A DNA stretch of 64,000 nt from Lachnospiraceae bacterium. Its GTDB lineage: Bacteria > Bacillota > Clostridia > Lachnospirales > Lachnospiraceae. Below the pieces are notes generated by a model. The model had not been told where the DNA came from, ran no database searches, and saw nothing but the letters and a program-made list of their open reading frames with translations. Location of the stretch: positions 99,285-163,284 of the forward strand of contig CAJTGD010000011.1 of assembly GCA_910575475.1 (NCBI GenBank). The letters run 5' to 3'. The position numbers were made by a program, and so were the translations under genes. Of this stretch, positions 12,850 through 21,359 are shown piece after piece. Position 1 is the stretch's first letter, and every line of letters starts with the position of its first letter.

Positions 12850-15192
12850 TTAGTTTACATATTGAAGGATCAAATCCCATATTCCGGCATTCTCCATACC
12901 TAGAGACCATTCTGCTACACCTGCCAGATTCTGGCTTTTGATCAGCTTCATCTTTTCTTCCAGTGAATCCGCATCCTCGAGCCAGATCTTATAAACGCCG
13001 CCATCTGCCTCCCACTGGGCATAATTTTGTTTGGTACTTTCGTCCCACTGTGCCTGGACGCCGTATTGTTCCAGTCTCTGACTTGCATCATCCATCCCCA
13101 TGGCTGTACTGGTTACGCTTTTGGAATACTCTGCTGCTTCAGTTCCCTGTTCTTCAGCCAGCTGTTCTGCTGACTTCTCTGTCTCCTGCCAGAGCCTTGT
13201 ATAAAAAGGAATCCCTGCCACAAGCTTTTCACTTGGAACCACTTTCAGCGCATTCTCGATACCATCCTTCACATATCCGTAAGACGACACCGAGCCCGCC
13301 ACATAGGAGCCTTCTGTATGTTCATCGTATCCCATGATCATTACATAGTCGGCTACGACGCCCTGCTCCTTCAGATCGCGATGCTCATTGTAAGGCTGCG
13401 GAACATAATTATCCACAGAAAATACAAGCCCATTCTGTCTGCATTTTACCGAAAGTTCCCGTACAAACTGAATGTAATGCTCTCCGCACTCCGTTGAAAC
13501 CAGTTCAAAATCCAGATTGATCCCGTCAATCCCGGACTGAAGCGCCTGTGCTATCACCTGGTTGATCAGATTTTCTCTCTTGGATGTATAACTCAGTACC
13601 TGATATGTCTCATCGTAAGAGTTGATACCTCCATGGAAATCTCTTAAAACCCCCCATACATCCAGATTGGACTGATGGGCATAGTTCACATATTCAGACG
13701 ACGCAATAGACTGGAGATTCCCCTCGGTATCAGCAATACTGAACCATGTCGGCGCCAGAGTGGTCAGTCCCTTCGTATTCGCAACGGTTTCGAGCATATA
13801 GCTGTTGGCATCAGGGTTATCCACATTATGCCACGCCATATTGATCGTTTTATTCACACTCATGTTGCTGTATTCTGGTTCTATAAAATCTACGGATGTC
13901 GTTTCCGTGACAGGCTTTCTCAGAGCATTGGTCTTTACATAGCCTACAACTCCGTCTACGGTAGCAATCTTCTTCCAGTCTCCCTCATCCTCTAATACAG
14001 TCACCTTATCAGCCTTGTCCACTTTGGCCAGGATCGGGCTTTTCACACCGCCCTGATAACGCACTTCCGTATTTTTCTTGAGGGAAGCTGTCTGAATCTC
14101 GCCCCATTCGCATGTGATAGCAGCCCTGGCAGGCTTTTCATACACGCTGAAGTCCATACCTGTATACTGTTTGATAAAAGGAAGCGCAATATATGCCGTT
14201 CTGCCTTCTGTTTTCAGTATTACATAATTTTCACTTTTCTTTTCATTGATCTCTGTATATTCTTTGCTTCCGACCGCCACTGATATGTTTCCGTTCGGCA
14301 GCGTATAAAGCAAGATGCTCTCGTTCGGATCCCAATAGAATCTTTCGTTGATATAATGTCTGACAACGGAATACTCTACATAAGGCTGACCATCGATCAG
14401 TTTTCCTACAGGAATACCGCTTTCTTCGCTTCTCATTACCTGATTATTAATGATCACAGCAAGGTCATTCTCATTTTCCAGCCCATAATATTCTTTCAAA
14501 TCGGCTTCCTCTTTTGATGGACCGTACTTTTGCCAGAAAAGAGCGCCTCCTGCCATGATGACCAATAATACTGCAAGCAATACCAAACGAAGGATCAGAT
14601 TCCTGCGTCTTCTTCTGGCACGGCTGCTTCTCCTCAGACCGCGCCCGCCCGGACGCTGTCTGCCCGGAATTCCGGGAGCTTTTGTATCGCGAGCATTGTC
14701 TTTTTCAAATGCATCCGCACTTCTGCCGTGATCCGGCCGTGATGCCCTGGCGGTACTCCGTCTGCTGTCAGCCTCCATACCTCCTGCTCTGCGCACACCG
14801 TCTCCGGATGGAATCCTTCTGCCCGGAGTGCTGTCGCCTTCAAAATTTCTTTTATTCTGTATGCTGTCAGCTCCGGATGCTCTTCCGCTCTGTGCAACAC
14901 CGTTTCCAGACATCCTTCCTGCCTGTGCACTGCCGCTTCCGGACGATCTTGCATTGCGCATATCGCCCATCTGTGCTCTGCCAGCCTTACGCAGACTTTC
15001 GATTTCCAGTTTTTTTATTCTCCGCAGTTTTGCCGGTTCACCCGCACTGCCGTTGTGAATGCCTCTGGACGGCCTGGAGCCTTCAGTTCTGTAATCCCCA
15101 GAAATCTGCCCTGAGCCCTCCGGACTTCCATCCTGCTTCTGGACGGACCACTGATTTGTGGCATCTAATCCTGTTCCTTCTCTTTCGTCCAT
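12850..15192 (-). CDS. Membrane-anchored GH18 family cell-wall or spore hydrolase with SH3 domain
   Basis: The start at 15192 (GGAGGGAACGA upstream) gives 780 residues. Residues 1-210 are a long low-complexity Arg/Gly/Ser-rich cytoplasmic tail that ends in a run of Arg and one membrane span (LILRLVLLAVLLVIMAGGAL). A copper-amine-oxidase-like/SH3 region follows (about residues 230-430, with WKKIATVDGVVGYVK). A GH18 barrel covers about residues 445-780, with the catalytic strand DGINLDFE. The architecture resembles spore cortex or germination hydrolases of the SleL/YdhD type that attack N-acetylglucosamine linkages. The tail is unusually long for the family. Confidence 0.82.
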   Translation of the reverse strand: MDEREGTGLDATNQWSVQKQDGSPEGSGQISGDYRTEGSRPSRGIHNGSAGEPAKLRRIKKLEIESLRKAGRAQMGDMRNARSSGSGSAQAGRMSGNGVAQSGRASGADSIQNKRNFEGDSTPGRRIPSGDGVRRAGGMEADSRRSTARASRPDHGRSADAFEKDNARDTKAPGIPGRQRPGGRGLRRSSRARRRRRNLILRLVLLAVLLVIMAGGALFWQKYGPSKEEADLKEYYGLENENDLAVIINNQVMRSEESGIPVGKLIDGQPYVEYSVVRHYINERFYWDPNESILLYTLPNGNISVAVGSKEYTEINEKKSENYVILKTEGRTAYIALPFIKQYTGMDFSVYEKPARAAITCEWGEIQTASLKKNTEVRYQGGVKSPILAKVDKADKVTVLEDEGDWKKIATVDGVVGYVKTNALRKPVTETTSVDFIEPEYSNMSVNKTINMAWHNVDNPDANSYMLETVANTKGLTTLAPTWFSIADTEGNLQSIASSEYVNYAHQSNLDVWGVLRDFHGGINSYDETYQVLSYTSKRENLINQVIAQALQSGIDGINLDFELVSTECGEHYIQFVRELSVKCRQNGLVFSVDNYVPQPYNEHRDLKEQGVVADYVMIMGYDEHTEGSYVAGSVSSYGYVKDGIENALKVVPSEKLVAGIPFYTRLWQETEKSAEQLAEEQGTEAAEYSKSVTSTAMGMDDASQRLEQYGVQAQWDESTKQNYAQWEADGGVYKIWLEDADSLEEKMKLIKSQNLAGVAEWSLGMENAGIWDLILQYVN

Positions 15193-15413
15193 TCGTTCCC
15201 TCCTGTCCGAACTCTGCCGCATAAAATCGTTCCGGACTTATCCAGACTTTTGACAGGCTTTACACGGCAGACCTCACCTGAACATTATACCACATTTTTT
15301 TTATACGTCATCAGTAATTTAGCAAATTGGCAAAATTTTAATTTTTTATTGCATTCGGCTGTTCCTGCGGAAAGATGATCTCAGCCCGGATAAAAGGGGT
15401 ATGACTGATCTTC

Positions 15414-15641
15414 TCACCTTCTCTTTCTTTTTTTATTAATGTTGTTAAATGAAAGCGCTTCTATATGTCCTTCCTTGTTCAGCCGATAGTCCCGCATATA
15501 GCTGCCTTCCTCCCGCACCATATGTGCCTTCACCACCTGCATCGGGCTTGCGTTTTTTTCATCGATCAGAATACACACTCCCTTTTTCTCAAAGCCCTCC
15601 AACTCTGTGAACATCTTTTCATATAATGCTCCATTATTCAT
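15414..15641 (-). CDS. Hypothetical small protein (75 aa)
   Basis: This 75-residue protein starts MNNGALYEKMFTELEGFEKK and ends in a basic run (KKRKRR). The middle has a strand-like segment (GVCILIDEKNASP) and the motif VVKAHMVREEGSYMRDYRLN, so a small compact fold is plausible. A GGGAGCAAAACAA site precedes the ATG. I do not recognise the family. It stands alone between the GH18 gene and a 660-base non-coding stretch. Confidence 0.5.
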   Translation of the reverse strand: MNNGALYEKMFTELEGFEKKGVCILIDEKNASPMQVVKAHMVREEGSYMRDYRLNKEGHIEALSFNNINKKRKRR

Positions 15642-16182
15642 TTGTTTTGCTCCCTTCGTTTGCTGATGCCAAATCTTTTTGCAATTTGGCCGTCATGTAT
15701 CACTGATCCGCTTTTGCAGATCGATCCCTTGTGGTTTCTGATAAATAAGCTGATGCCTGCATATCCGCCAGAAGGAGGTGCGTGTGACATACCGCTTTTG
15801 CAGGCAGAAGATAGTACAAACCACTCGTATTTTGCTGTTTTACTCTCCGAATCCGTTCCTGATTCTGGAACCTTGATTACTTTGATCTTCAGAATAGATT
15901 AAAAGATTATAGCTGCAGATATATTTTACTCGAACGTGTGCAGGACGTCCTTTCAAAAAATACCATATCCGGCCTCCTTTCGTAAGCATGATTTATTTAT
16001 CCCGGAATACTATCCCCTGTGACTGCCATTATACGGAGCCCTGTAAATAATTTCAATGTGTTTCTTGTTTATAAGTACTGTGGATTTGTTTAAAATTACT
16101 CCCTGTAACGCCGCCAGATTTTTATATGGCTGAAAATATTACCAAATAGTACATGTTTCCAAATTTTTTATTATATTTTTTC
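15642..16182. other. Non-coding stretch upstream of mecA
   Basis: No credible gene is seen here. The only structure noticed is a weak hairpin GCCAAAT...ATTTGGC at about 15668-15690. Confidence 0.5.
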
Positions 16183-16211
16183 TTTACATATCCACAGTTA
16201 TTGTTTATACT
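16183..16211 (+). promoter_or_regulatory. mecA promoter with a DnaA-box-like spacer
   Basis: TTTACA (16183-16188), a 17-base spacer and TATACT (16206-16211) form a good promoter about 100 bases before mecA. The spacer overlaps ATATCCACA, one mismatch from the DnaA box TTATCCACA. Confidence 0.65.
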
Positions 16212-16226
16212 AAGGTTGAGAAAGAT

Positions 16227-16250
16227 ATATGGGTTGCCCTTTGGGTATAT
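16227..16250 (-). repeat. Half-copy of the dispersed 46-bp repeat in the mecA leader
   Basis: On the minus strand this reads ATATACCCAAAGGGCAACCC, matching the first half of the dispersed repeat found at 20845, 33831 and 43842. It lies in the 5' untranslated region of mecA. Confidence 0.55.
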
Positions 16251-16307
16251 GTAAGCGGAAGAGATCCGCATACATTATAATATATCGATTCAGAAGGATG
16301 TGATCAT

Positions 16308-17030
16308 ATGAAAATCGAAAAACTGAATGAAAATCAAATTCGTTGCACTTTGACACATGCTGATCTGGCGGCCCGCCACTTAAAACTGAGTGAACTGGCT
16401 TATGGTACTGAGAAAGCAAAGTCTCTGTTTCGTGATATGATGCAGCAGGCATCATTTGACTTTGGTTTCGAGGCTGATGATATTCCCTTGATGATTGAAG
16501 CCATTCCGGCTTCTGCAGATTCTATCGTACTGATCATCACCAAGGTAGAAGACCCTGAAGAACTGGATACCAGATTTTCAAAGTTTACTCCTTTTGGCGA
16601 ATTGGATCCTGCTCATGAGTCTCCGTTCAGTAAGCTGGAGGGAGCTGAGGAATTTCTGGATCTGCTGAATAAGGTCAAGGAAGCGGCAGCCGGAGTAGCT
16701 CAGGCTTCTGAAGAAAAGAAAGCAGTTCCGGAGCCAGTGCCGGCAAAGCTGTTTTCATTTGAAAATATCGACCGTGTGATTCAGGCTGCACAGCTGATCG
16801 CTCAGATGTATAAGGGACGGAATACATTATATCGTGATGCCGGAAATGAAATATATATTCTGGCGCTCACGCAATCCGAACATACCAGCAACGAATTTAA
16901 TAAAATCTGTAATATGCTCTCAGAATATGGTACTCTGGAGAGAGTTTCCGGTTCTGTACTGGCATTTTTAGAAGAACATTGCGAAACCATTATTTCTACA
17001 GATGCTGTACAAAAGCTGACAGAAGTTTAA
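16308..17030 (+). CDS. mecA: Adaptor protein MecA
   Basis: This 240-residue protein starts MKIEKLNENQIRCTLTHADL, the conserved MecA N-terminal domain that binds substrates. An acidic linker around residues 125-150 is followed by the C-terminal ClpC-binding domain, with LYRDAGNEIYILAL. MecA delivers proteins to the ClpCP protease; in Bacillus this includes ComK. AGAAGGATGTGATCAT precedes the ATG. The gene stands alone, with its own promoter and a terminator hairpin at 17078-17114. Start, length and domains agree with the family. Confidence 0.92.
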   Translation: MKIEKLNENQIRCTLTHADLAARHLKLSELAYGTEKAKSLFRDMMQQASFDFGFEADDIPLMIEAIPASADSIVLIITKVEDPEELDTRFSKFTPFGELDPAHESPFSKLEGAEEFLDLLNKVKEAAAGVAQASEEKKAVPEPVPAKLFSFENIDRVIQAAQLIAQMYKGRNTLYRDAGNEIYILALTQSEHTSNEFNKICNMLSEYGTLERVSGSVLAFLEEHCETIISTDAVQKLTEV

Positions 17031-17077
17031 AAAGCTTCCGCTGTTCGCAAGCGCAAAACGGCTCCATTCAGGAAAAT

Positions 17078-17114
17078 AATTCCGCCCGTGATTCAGAAGA
17101 ATCCGGGCGGAATT
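17078..17114. terminator. Terminator between convergent mecA and the DUF1858 gene
   Basis: AATTCCGCCCG pairs with CGGGCGGAATT around a 15-base loop. It can serve both converging genes. Confidence 0.7.
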
Positions 17115-17181
17115 TCATATCTGCTCTTATTATGACAGGATGCAGCAAAACGCCGGCTCTTACAGAAAGAACCTTTCCGTT

Positions 17182-17391
17182 TTATTTTCCTGCGGCTTTC
17201 ATGGCTGCGTTGATCTTTTCTACCAGCAGGTCAGAATCAATCCCATGCACCATTGCAGCCTCTGCAAGAGACTCTCCCTGTGCGGACGGGCATCCAAGAC
17301 AGTGCATGCCGATCTCCATTAAGATAGGTGCTGCCTCCGGAAAGACATTTAACAGTTCTCCTATTGTTGTATCTTTAGAAATCTGTGTCAT
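17182..17391 (-). CDS. DUF1858 redox-disulfide domain protein
   Basis: This 69-residue protein is a single DUF1858 domain: [20 protein letters not shown] is followed by [17 protein letters not shown], with the paired Cys in CLGC. The family is linked to hybrid-cluster and other redox proteins and is thought to use the disulfide, though its biochemical role is not settled. AAAGGAGGATAAGAGAA precedes the ATG. It is monocistronic here, which is common in anaerobic Firmicutes. Confidence 0.88.
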   Translation of the reverse strand: MTQISKDTTIGELLNVFPEAAPILMEIGMHCLGCPSAQGESLAEAAMVHGIDSDLLVEKINAAMKAAGK

Positions 17392-17881
17392 TTCTCTTAT
17401 CCTCCTTTAATATTCAGTGCTTCTTATTATAATCCCAAATTTATGATTAATCAACCGCAGAAAATATATTTTTTAAAGCAAATTTTCAGAATTGTACAAC
17501 CTTTAAAATCACTTTTTTGACTACTTAAAAGTCAACATTTTTTTCTCTTTTTTTCGACAAAATCCGAATTTCATCATATCTCACCAAAACATTCGTTCTT
17601 TTTCGCTGCCAAGTAATTCACATAAAAGGGGTTTTTCAATGTGGATAATGTGGATAACTTTTTTGAAATCTTTAATTTTCCACGTTTTTTGATACTTTGA
17701 GTGTGGATAAGTTGAAAACTCCTGATTTTCTGCATTCGACATAATTTTACATTTTTGTGCATTTTGTATATCATATATCTACAATTTCCGCATTTTTCCA
17801 GTCTGGAAATAAATAAAAGACCGTATGAATTGCCAGTCAATTTTAAAGATCTGGCAACTTTAAAATATCCGAAAAACAAAA
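17392..17881. other. AT-rich intergenic region with DnaA-box cluster
   Basis: No coding frame is credible here. It contains the DnaA boxes listed separately and a hairpin TTGCCAG...CTGGCAA at about 17830-17857. The AT content is well above that of the neighbouring genes. Confidence 0.5.
17640..17710. promoter_or_regulatory. Cluster of three perfect DnaA boxes
   Basis: TGTGGATAA (the reverse of TTATCCACA) occurs at 17640-17648, 17649-17657 and 17702-17710, all in the same orientation, in an AT-rich non-coding stretch. Perfect nine-base matches this close together are unlikely by chance. dnaA and dnaN are not nearby, so this is more likely a DnaA titration or regulatory site than the main origin. 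Confidence 0.7.
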
Positions 17882-17882
17882 A

Positions 17883-17923
17883 ACCAGGATCTCATCCGCG
17901 AGCACTGCAGATTTTTTCCTGGT
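17883..17923 (-). terminator. Terminator of the NlpC/P60 gene
   Basis: On the minus strand ACCAGGA pairs with TCCTGGT and is followed by TTTTTTGTTTTT. Confidence 0.75.
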
Positions 17924-17981
17924 CTCTTTCCATCCGGCGGTCGAAATTCGCCGAATGGCAGCAACGATATTCTTTATTTTT

Positions 17982-19436
17982 CTACAAAACACGGCGGATG
18001 GTAATGATCGGCGCGTAGGTCGCAGTACAGATTCCGATCCCCTGTGCTTCATTCATCGCATTCACGATGGTTCCGTCTCCCATATAAAGCCCCACGTGTC
18101 CGTCATATAATACCAGATCACCTGGAAGCGCCTGATCATAGCTGACCTCATAACCTACATTTACCATATCATATGTGGTACGCGGCAGTGCGATCCCAAA
18201 ATTAGCGTAAACCGACTGTACAAAACCGGAGCAGTCCGCACCATTTGTCAGGCTGGTGCCTCCCCATACATAGGGATTTCCGATAAACTGGCAGGCAAAG
18301 TCAATAACGGCCTGACCTGCATACTCCTGCGGCTGTGCAGCTTCCGCATCCAATACCTCGGCAGTATCATCTGCTTTCTGTTCCGCATCATCACCCGGGA
18401 GCTCGTTCTGTGTTTCGTCCGGATCTGTATTTCCCGTTTGTGCTCCGTCTGTTCTATCTGACTGAGTCTGTCCGCCGGCAGCGCCGCCTGTCTGAGCCGT
18501 ATCATCTCCTTCTGTGTGCTGCCCGGCTGTACTGCCCGGCTGTGCTCCGGCCGGATTCTCCGTCCGGGTTCCGCTCATACTGCCTGTCTGAGTCTGGCTT
18601 CCGGCTGTTCCGCTGCTGTGATTCCGGTTTCCGGCTGTTCTGTCCGCCTGGTCCCTTGTTCCATTGCTCCGGGAGCGATTCCCCGAAACACGGTTTAGCT
18701 GTCCTCCGGCAGTCTGTACCGCTTCTGCTCCCTGCTTTTCTGACTTTTCCTGTTCCAGGCGCTCTTCTTCCTCTTCCTTTGACTCTGCATAGGAAAATGT
18801 AGTCTCGGCTTCCACATAATCCCCGCATACCCATCCGTCAAATTCTTCGACCTTCACAGGATACCAGCCATTTTCCGGTTCACCGGTAATCTCATACTGC
18901 TGTCTGAACATTACCTGCGTTAAGATATCATTTTCTGTTCCCTGTCCGCTCCTCACGTTGAGAACGTCTGCCAGGACTGTTGCTACATCTGTCTCGTACT
19001 CCTTTGCATGTTTCTTTGCTTCTTCTCCTGTATATAATGAATCGGCAGGTACATAGCCCTCTACATTTCCTGATCGGATCCGGGTCCAGTCACCTTTATA
19101 TTCCAGCACAGTGACTGTAGAATCGCTGTAGATCTTACCTGTCCATTCGCTCTCTTCGTTGGGGGCATCCCTGACGTAGGAGAAATCTTCTACATTAGAA
19201 AATGCCCTGTTTAAATACTCACCCTCGCTTGTTGGAATCAAATACAGATCAATGTTGTCTTTTACATTTGTCTCAAGGCACTCTGTCAGCACAGATTCGA
19301 TTCCTGCGACGGGCACCGGCGACGTACTCTCTGTCTTGCTGTCAGCCGCTTTCGCCCGGATCACACTCCCCGGAATCATGATGGCTCCTGCCAGTGCAGA
19401 AAGCATCACTTTTCGCCTCACATGTGTCACCTTCAT
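17982..19436 (-). CDS. Secreted NlpC/P60 peptidoglycan hydrolase with two SH3 domains
   Basis: This 484-residue protein has a signal peptide (residues 1-30, cut near RAKAADS). Two bacterial SH3 domains lie at about 75-140 and 150-215 (DFSYVRDAPNEES; DVLNVRSGQGTEN). A long Gly/Thr/Gln/Asn-rich linker spans about 220-370, and the C-terminal NlpC/P60 domain follows. The Cys is in NGADCSGFVQ, the His in YDGHVGLYMG and the third polar residue in IVNAM, so the catalytic triad is intact. The enzyme cleaves D-Glu-meso-diaminopimelate type peptide bonds in the wall. The linker is repetitive and probably variable between strains. Confidence 0.92.
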   Translation of the reverse strand: MKVTHVRRKVMLSALAGAIMIPGSVIRAKAADSKTESTSPVPVAGIESVLTECLETNVKDNIDLYLIPTSEGEYLNRAFSNVEDFSYVRDAPNEESEWTGKIYSDSTVTVLEYKGDWTRIRSGNVEGYVPADSLYTGEEAKKHAKEYETDVATVLADVLNVRSGQGTENDILTQVMFRQQYEITGEPENGWYPVKVEEFDGWVCGDYVEAETTFSYAESKEEEEERLEQEKSEKQGAEAVQTAGGQLNRVSGNRSRSNGTRDQADRTAGNRNHSSGTAGSQTQTGSMSGTRTENPAGAQPGSTAGQHTEGDDTAQTGGAAGGQTQSDRTDGAQTGNTDPDETQNELPGDDAEQKADDTAEVLDAEAAQPQEYAGQAVIDFACQFIGNPYVWGGTSLTNGADCSGFVQSVYANFGIALPRTTYDMVNVGYEVSYDQALPGDLVLYDGHVGLYMGDGTIVNAMNEAQGIGICTATYAPIITIRRVL

Positions 19437-19671
19437 ATAAAACCTCCTTAAGAAATCTATGACTTTATCTTTTGTAGGAAGTTCTAAATGTTACACAAAT
19501 GTTAAATTTTGTTACGATGCTATTTTAACAGTATATCAATTGCATGTCAATATTTTTTACAGACTTTTCATATGCAAACTCTGACATATTATAACAATTC
19601 CTTCTATATTATATACATTTTCAGCTAATATTTTGTCAGAAAATAAATTTCAAAAAATTCAAATTTACCTA

Positions 19672-19700
19672 TTGACTTTTTAAGATAAATGATTTATAGT
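19672..19700 (+). promoter_or_regulatory. Promoter of the perR-rbr unit
   Basis: TTGACT (19672-19677), a 17-base spacer and TATAGT (19695-19700) form a strong promoter. An imperfect palindrome beginning TAAGATAAATGA (19681-19704) covers the -10 and could be a Fur/PerR-type box. The rest of 19437-19671 is AT-rich, with no feature seen. Confidence 0.65.
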
Positions 19701-19748
19701 CTTAATTGTAGTAATTATTATTATTATTAATTTCAAAGGAGGATTTTC

Positions 19749-20159
19749 TTGGCAGCGTTAAAGTACAGCCGGCAGCGAGAATCCATCAAGAATTATTTAT
19801 TGTCAACCCATGACCACCCCTCCGCTGATGTTGTTTACCAGCATGTGAGGGAGGATTTTCCCAATATCAGCCTCGGTACCGTATACCGGAACCTGAAGCT
19901 GCTGACCGAGATCGGGGAGGCACGCAAGATCTCTTCCCCTGACGGGATTGACAGGTTTGATGGTTTTGTCCAGCCGCACAATCATTTTTTCTGCACATGC
20001 TGCAGGCGGATCCTGGATCTGGATCTGGACATGGCAGAGATTACCAGGCTGAATCAATCGGCCGCAGAGAACTTTGACGGCCTGATAGAATCCAGCAACA
20101 CCATTTTTTATGGGACATGCGGTGACTGCTCTGAAGTGTCACATTCCCGCAGTATATAA
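19749..20159 (+). CDS. Fur-family peroxide or metal regulator (PerR-like)
   Basis: The start is TTG, placed after AAAGGAGGATTTTC, giving 136 residues. The winged helix (HPSADVVYQHVREDF, SLGTVYRNLKLL) is followed by a metal-binding domain with HNHFFC and the structural zinc pairs CTCC and CGDC. The location directly upstream of rubrerythrin points to a PerR-type peroxide sensor; Fur and Zur cannot be excluded from sequence alone. A palindromic site over its promoter suggests autoregulation. Confidence 0.85.
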   Translation: MAALKYSRQRESIKNYLLSTHDHPSADVVYQHVREDFPNISLGTVYRNLKLLTEIGEARKISSPDGIDRFDGFVQPHNHFFCTCCRRILDLDLDMAEITRLNQSAAENFDGLIESSNTIFYGTCGDCSEVSHSRSI

Positions 20160-20216
20160 GCTGCGGTATGCCGCAAGCGGCAAAAAACATTTTCTAAGAA
20201 AAGGAGATTTTTAAAA

Positions 20217-20759
20217 ATGAAAAAATTTGTTTGTACAGTATGTGGTTATGTTCATGAGGGAGATTCTGCTCCGGAAAAATGTCCGGTATGCGGCGTTGGC
20301 GCTGAGAAGTTCAAAGAGCAGGCAGGCGAGAGAGAATGGGCTGCTGAGCACGTAGTAGGTGTTGCACAGGGCGTCAGTGAGGATATCCTCAAGGATCTGA
20401 GAGCGAACTTCGAGGGAGAGTGCTCTGAGGTCGGTATGTATCTTGCAATGGCAAGAGTTGCTCACAGAGAAGGTTATCCGGAGATCGGCCTGTATTGGGA
20501 GAAGGCTGCTTATGAGGAAGCTGAGCATGCAGCGAAGTTTGCTGAACTGTTAGGCGAAGTTGTAACTGACAGCACCAAGAAGAACCTGGAGGTGAGAGTT
20601 GACGCTGAGAACGGCGCTACGGCTGGTAAGTTCGATCTTGCTAAGAGAGCGAAGGCTGCGAACCTTGACGCTATTCACGATACCGTGCATGAAATGGCAA
20701 GGGATGAGGCAAGACACGGCAAGGCATTTGAAGGACTTCTTAAGAGATACTTCGGCTAA
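20217..20759 (+). CDS. Reverse rubrerythrin (NADH peroxidase)
   Basis: Residues 1-35 form a rubredoxin-like iron site ([10 protein letters not shown]...CPVCGVG). Residues 45-180 form the diiron four-helix domain with E-x-x-H type ligands ([29 protein letters not shown]). Rubredoxin first and diiron second is the reverse order seen in Clostridium, where the protein acts as an NADH-linked peroxide reductase in the oxidative stress response. AAAGGAGATTTTTAAA precedes the ATG. It is 57 bases after the Fur-family gene and is probably repressed by it. Confidence 0.92.
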   Translation: MKKFVCTVCGYVHEGDSAPEKCPVCGVGAEKFKEQAGEREWAAEHVVGVAQGVSEDILKDLRANFEGECSEVGMYLAMARVAHREGYPEIGLYWEKAAYEEAEHAAKFAELLGEVVTDSTKKNLEVRVDAENGATAGKFDLAKRAKAANLDAIHDTVHEMARDEARHGKAFEGLLKRYFG

Positions 20760-20788
20760 GAGGAAGCTTGCGAAATATAAAGCTTTTT

Positions 20789-20820
20789 AAGAGGATGGAC
20801 AAGTTGTTGTCTGTCCTCTT
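20789..20820 (+). terminator. Terminator of rbr
   Basis: AAGAGGA-tg-GACAA pairs with TTGTC-tg-TCCTCTT 30 bases after the stop codon. The following T-run is weak. Confidence 0.5.
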
Positions 20821-20844
20821 GTCATGTTCTTTGTTGTGCAGGCA

Positions 20845-20936
20845 GGTATACCCAAGGGCATCCCATTATGGCCATTCGGCCGTTTCACAAGGTATACCCA
20901 AGGGCATCCCATTATGGCCATTCGGCCGTTTCACAA
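20845..20936 (+). repeat. Dispersed 46-bp repeat, two exact tandem copies
   Basis: Two identical 46-base units run 20845-20890 and 20891-20936, each starting GGTATACCCAAGGGCATCCC and ending GGCCGTTTCACAA. The start of a third unit (GGTATA) follows. Related copies occur at 33831-33921 (opposite strand), 43842-43888 and, degenerate, at 16227, 31525 and 46415. The units contain small palindromes (ATGGCCAT, CGGCCG). Confidence 0.95.
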
Positions 20937-20986
20937 GGTATAAATTGTAAGCATTTCAGCTATGTTTTTGCTATGGAGAGATACCA

Positions 20987-21265
20987 ATGAATTATACATA
21001 TATCGTAAGATGCCGCGACAGCAGCCTGTATACCGGCTGGACCAATGACCTGGAGCGCCGCATGCGGGAGCACAATGCGGGAAAGGGCGCAAAATATACA
21101 AAATCCAGAAGGCCGGTCGTACTTGTCTATTTTGAAGCATTTGAGACCAGGCAGGAGGCCATGAGCCGCGAATACGCCATTAAGCGCCTGAAAAGAGAGG
21201 ACAAGCTGAAACTGCTGGAATCAGAATGCAATCCGGTCAAAAGCCGGAAGGAAACAGAGCACTAA
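20987..21265 (+). CDS. GIY-YIG nuclease-family protein (YazA/YhbQ type)
   Basis: This 92-residue protein is a lone GIY-YIG domain: YTYIVRCRDSSLYTGWTNDLERRMREHN carries the split motif and the catalytic Arg. KRLKREDKLKLLE follows near the C-terminus. Members of this UPF0213 group have weak or unproven nuclease activity and are possibly involved in DNA repair. GGAGAGATACCA precedes the ATG. The gene stands directly downstream of the dispersed repeat and ends at a strong terminator. Confidence 0.88.
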   Translation: MNYTYIVRCRDSSLYTGWTNDLERRMREHNAGKGAKYTKSRRPVVLVYFEAFETRQEAMSREYAIKRLKREDKLKLLESECNPVKSRKETEH

Positions 21266-21289
21266 TTGAAAGTATGTAAAATTTAAAAA

Positions 21290-21326
21290 AACCAGGCTTT
21301 CACAGTTTCTCCTGAAAAGCCTGGTT
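21290..21326. terminator. Bidirectional terminator
   Basis: AACCAGGCTTT pairs with AAAGCCTGGTT between the GIY-YIG gene and the convergent spoIIQ-like gene. It is preceded by a run of As and so has a T-run on the minus strand. Confidence 0.8.
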
Positions 21327-21359
21327 CCTGCAGCTGCTATTCTGAATCGATATAGCAGA

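Noticed and set aside
17640..17710. Chromosome replication origin
   Set aside because: DnaA boxes are perfect but there is no dnaA, dnaN or other origin-linked gene nearby, and only three boxes.
17574..17879. A 101-codon minus-strand frame in the AT-rich gap
   Set aside because: The composition is that of non-coding DNA, it contains the DnaA boxes, and there is no ribosome binding site.
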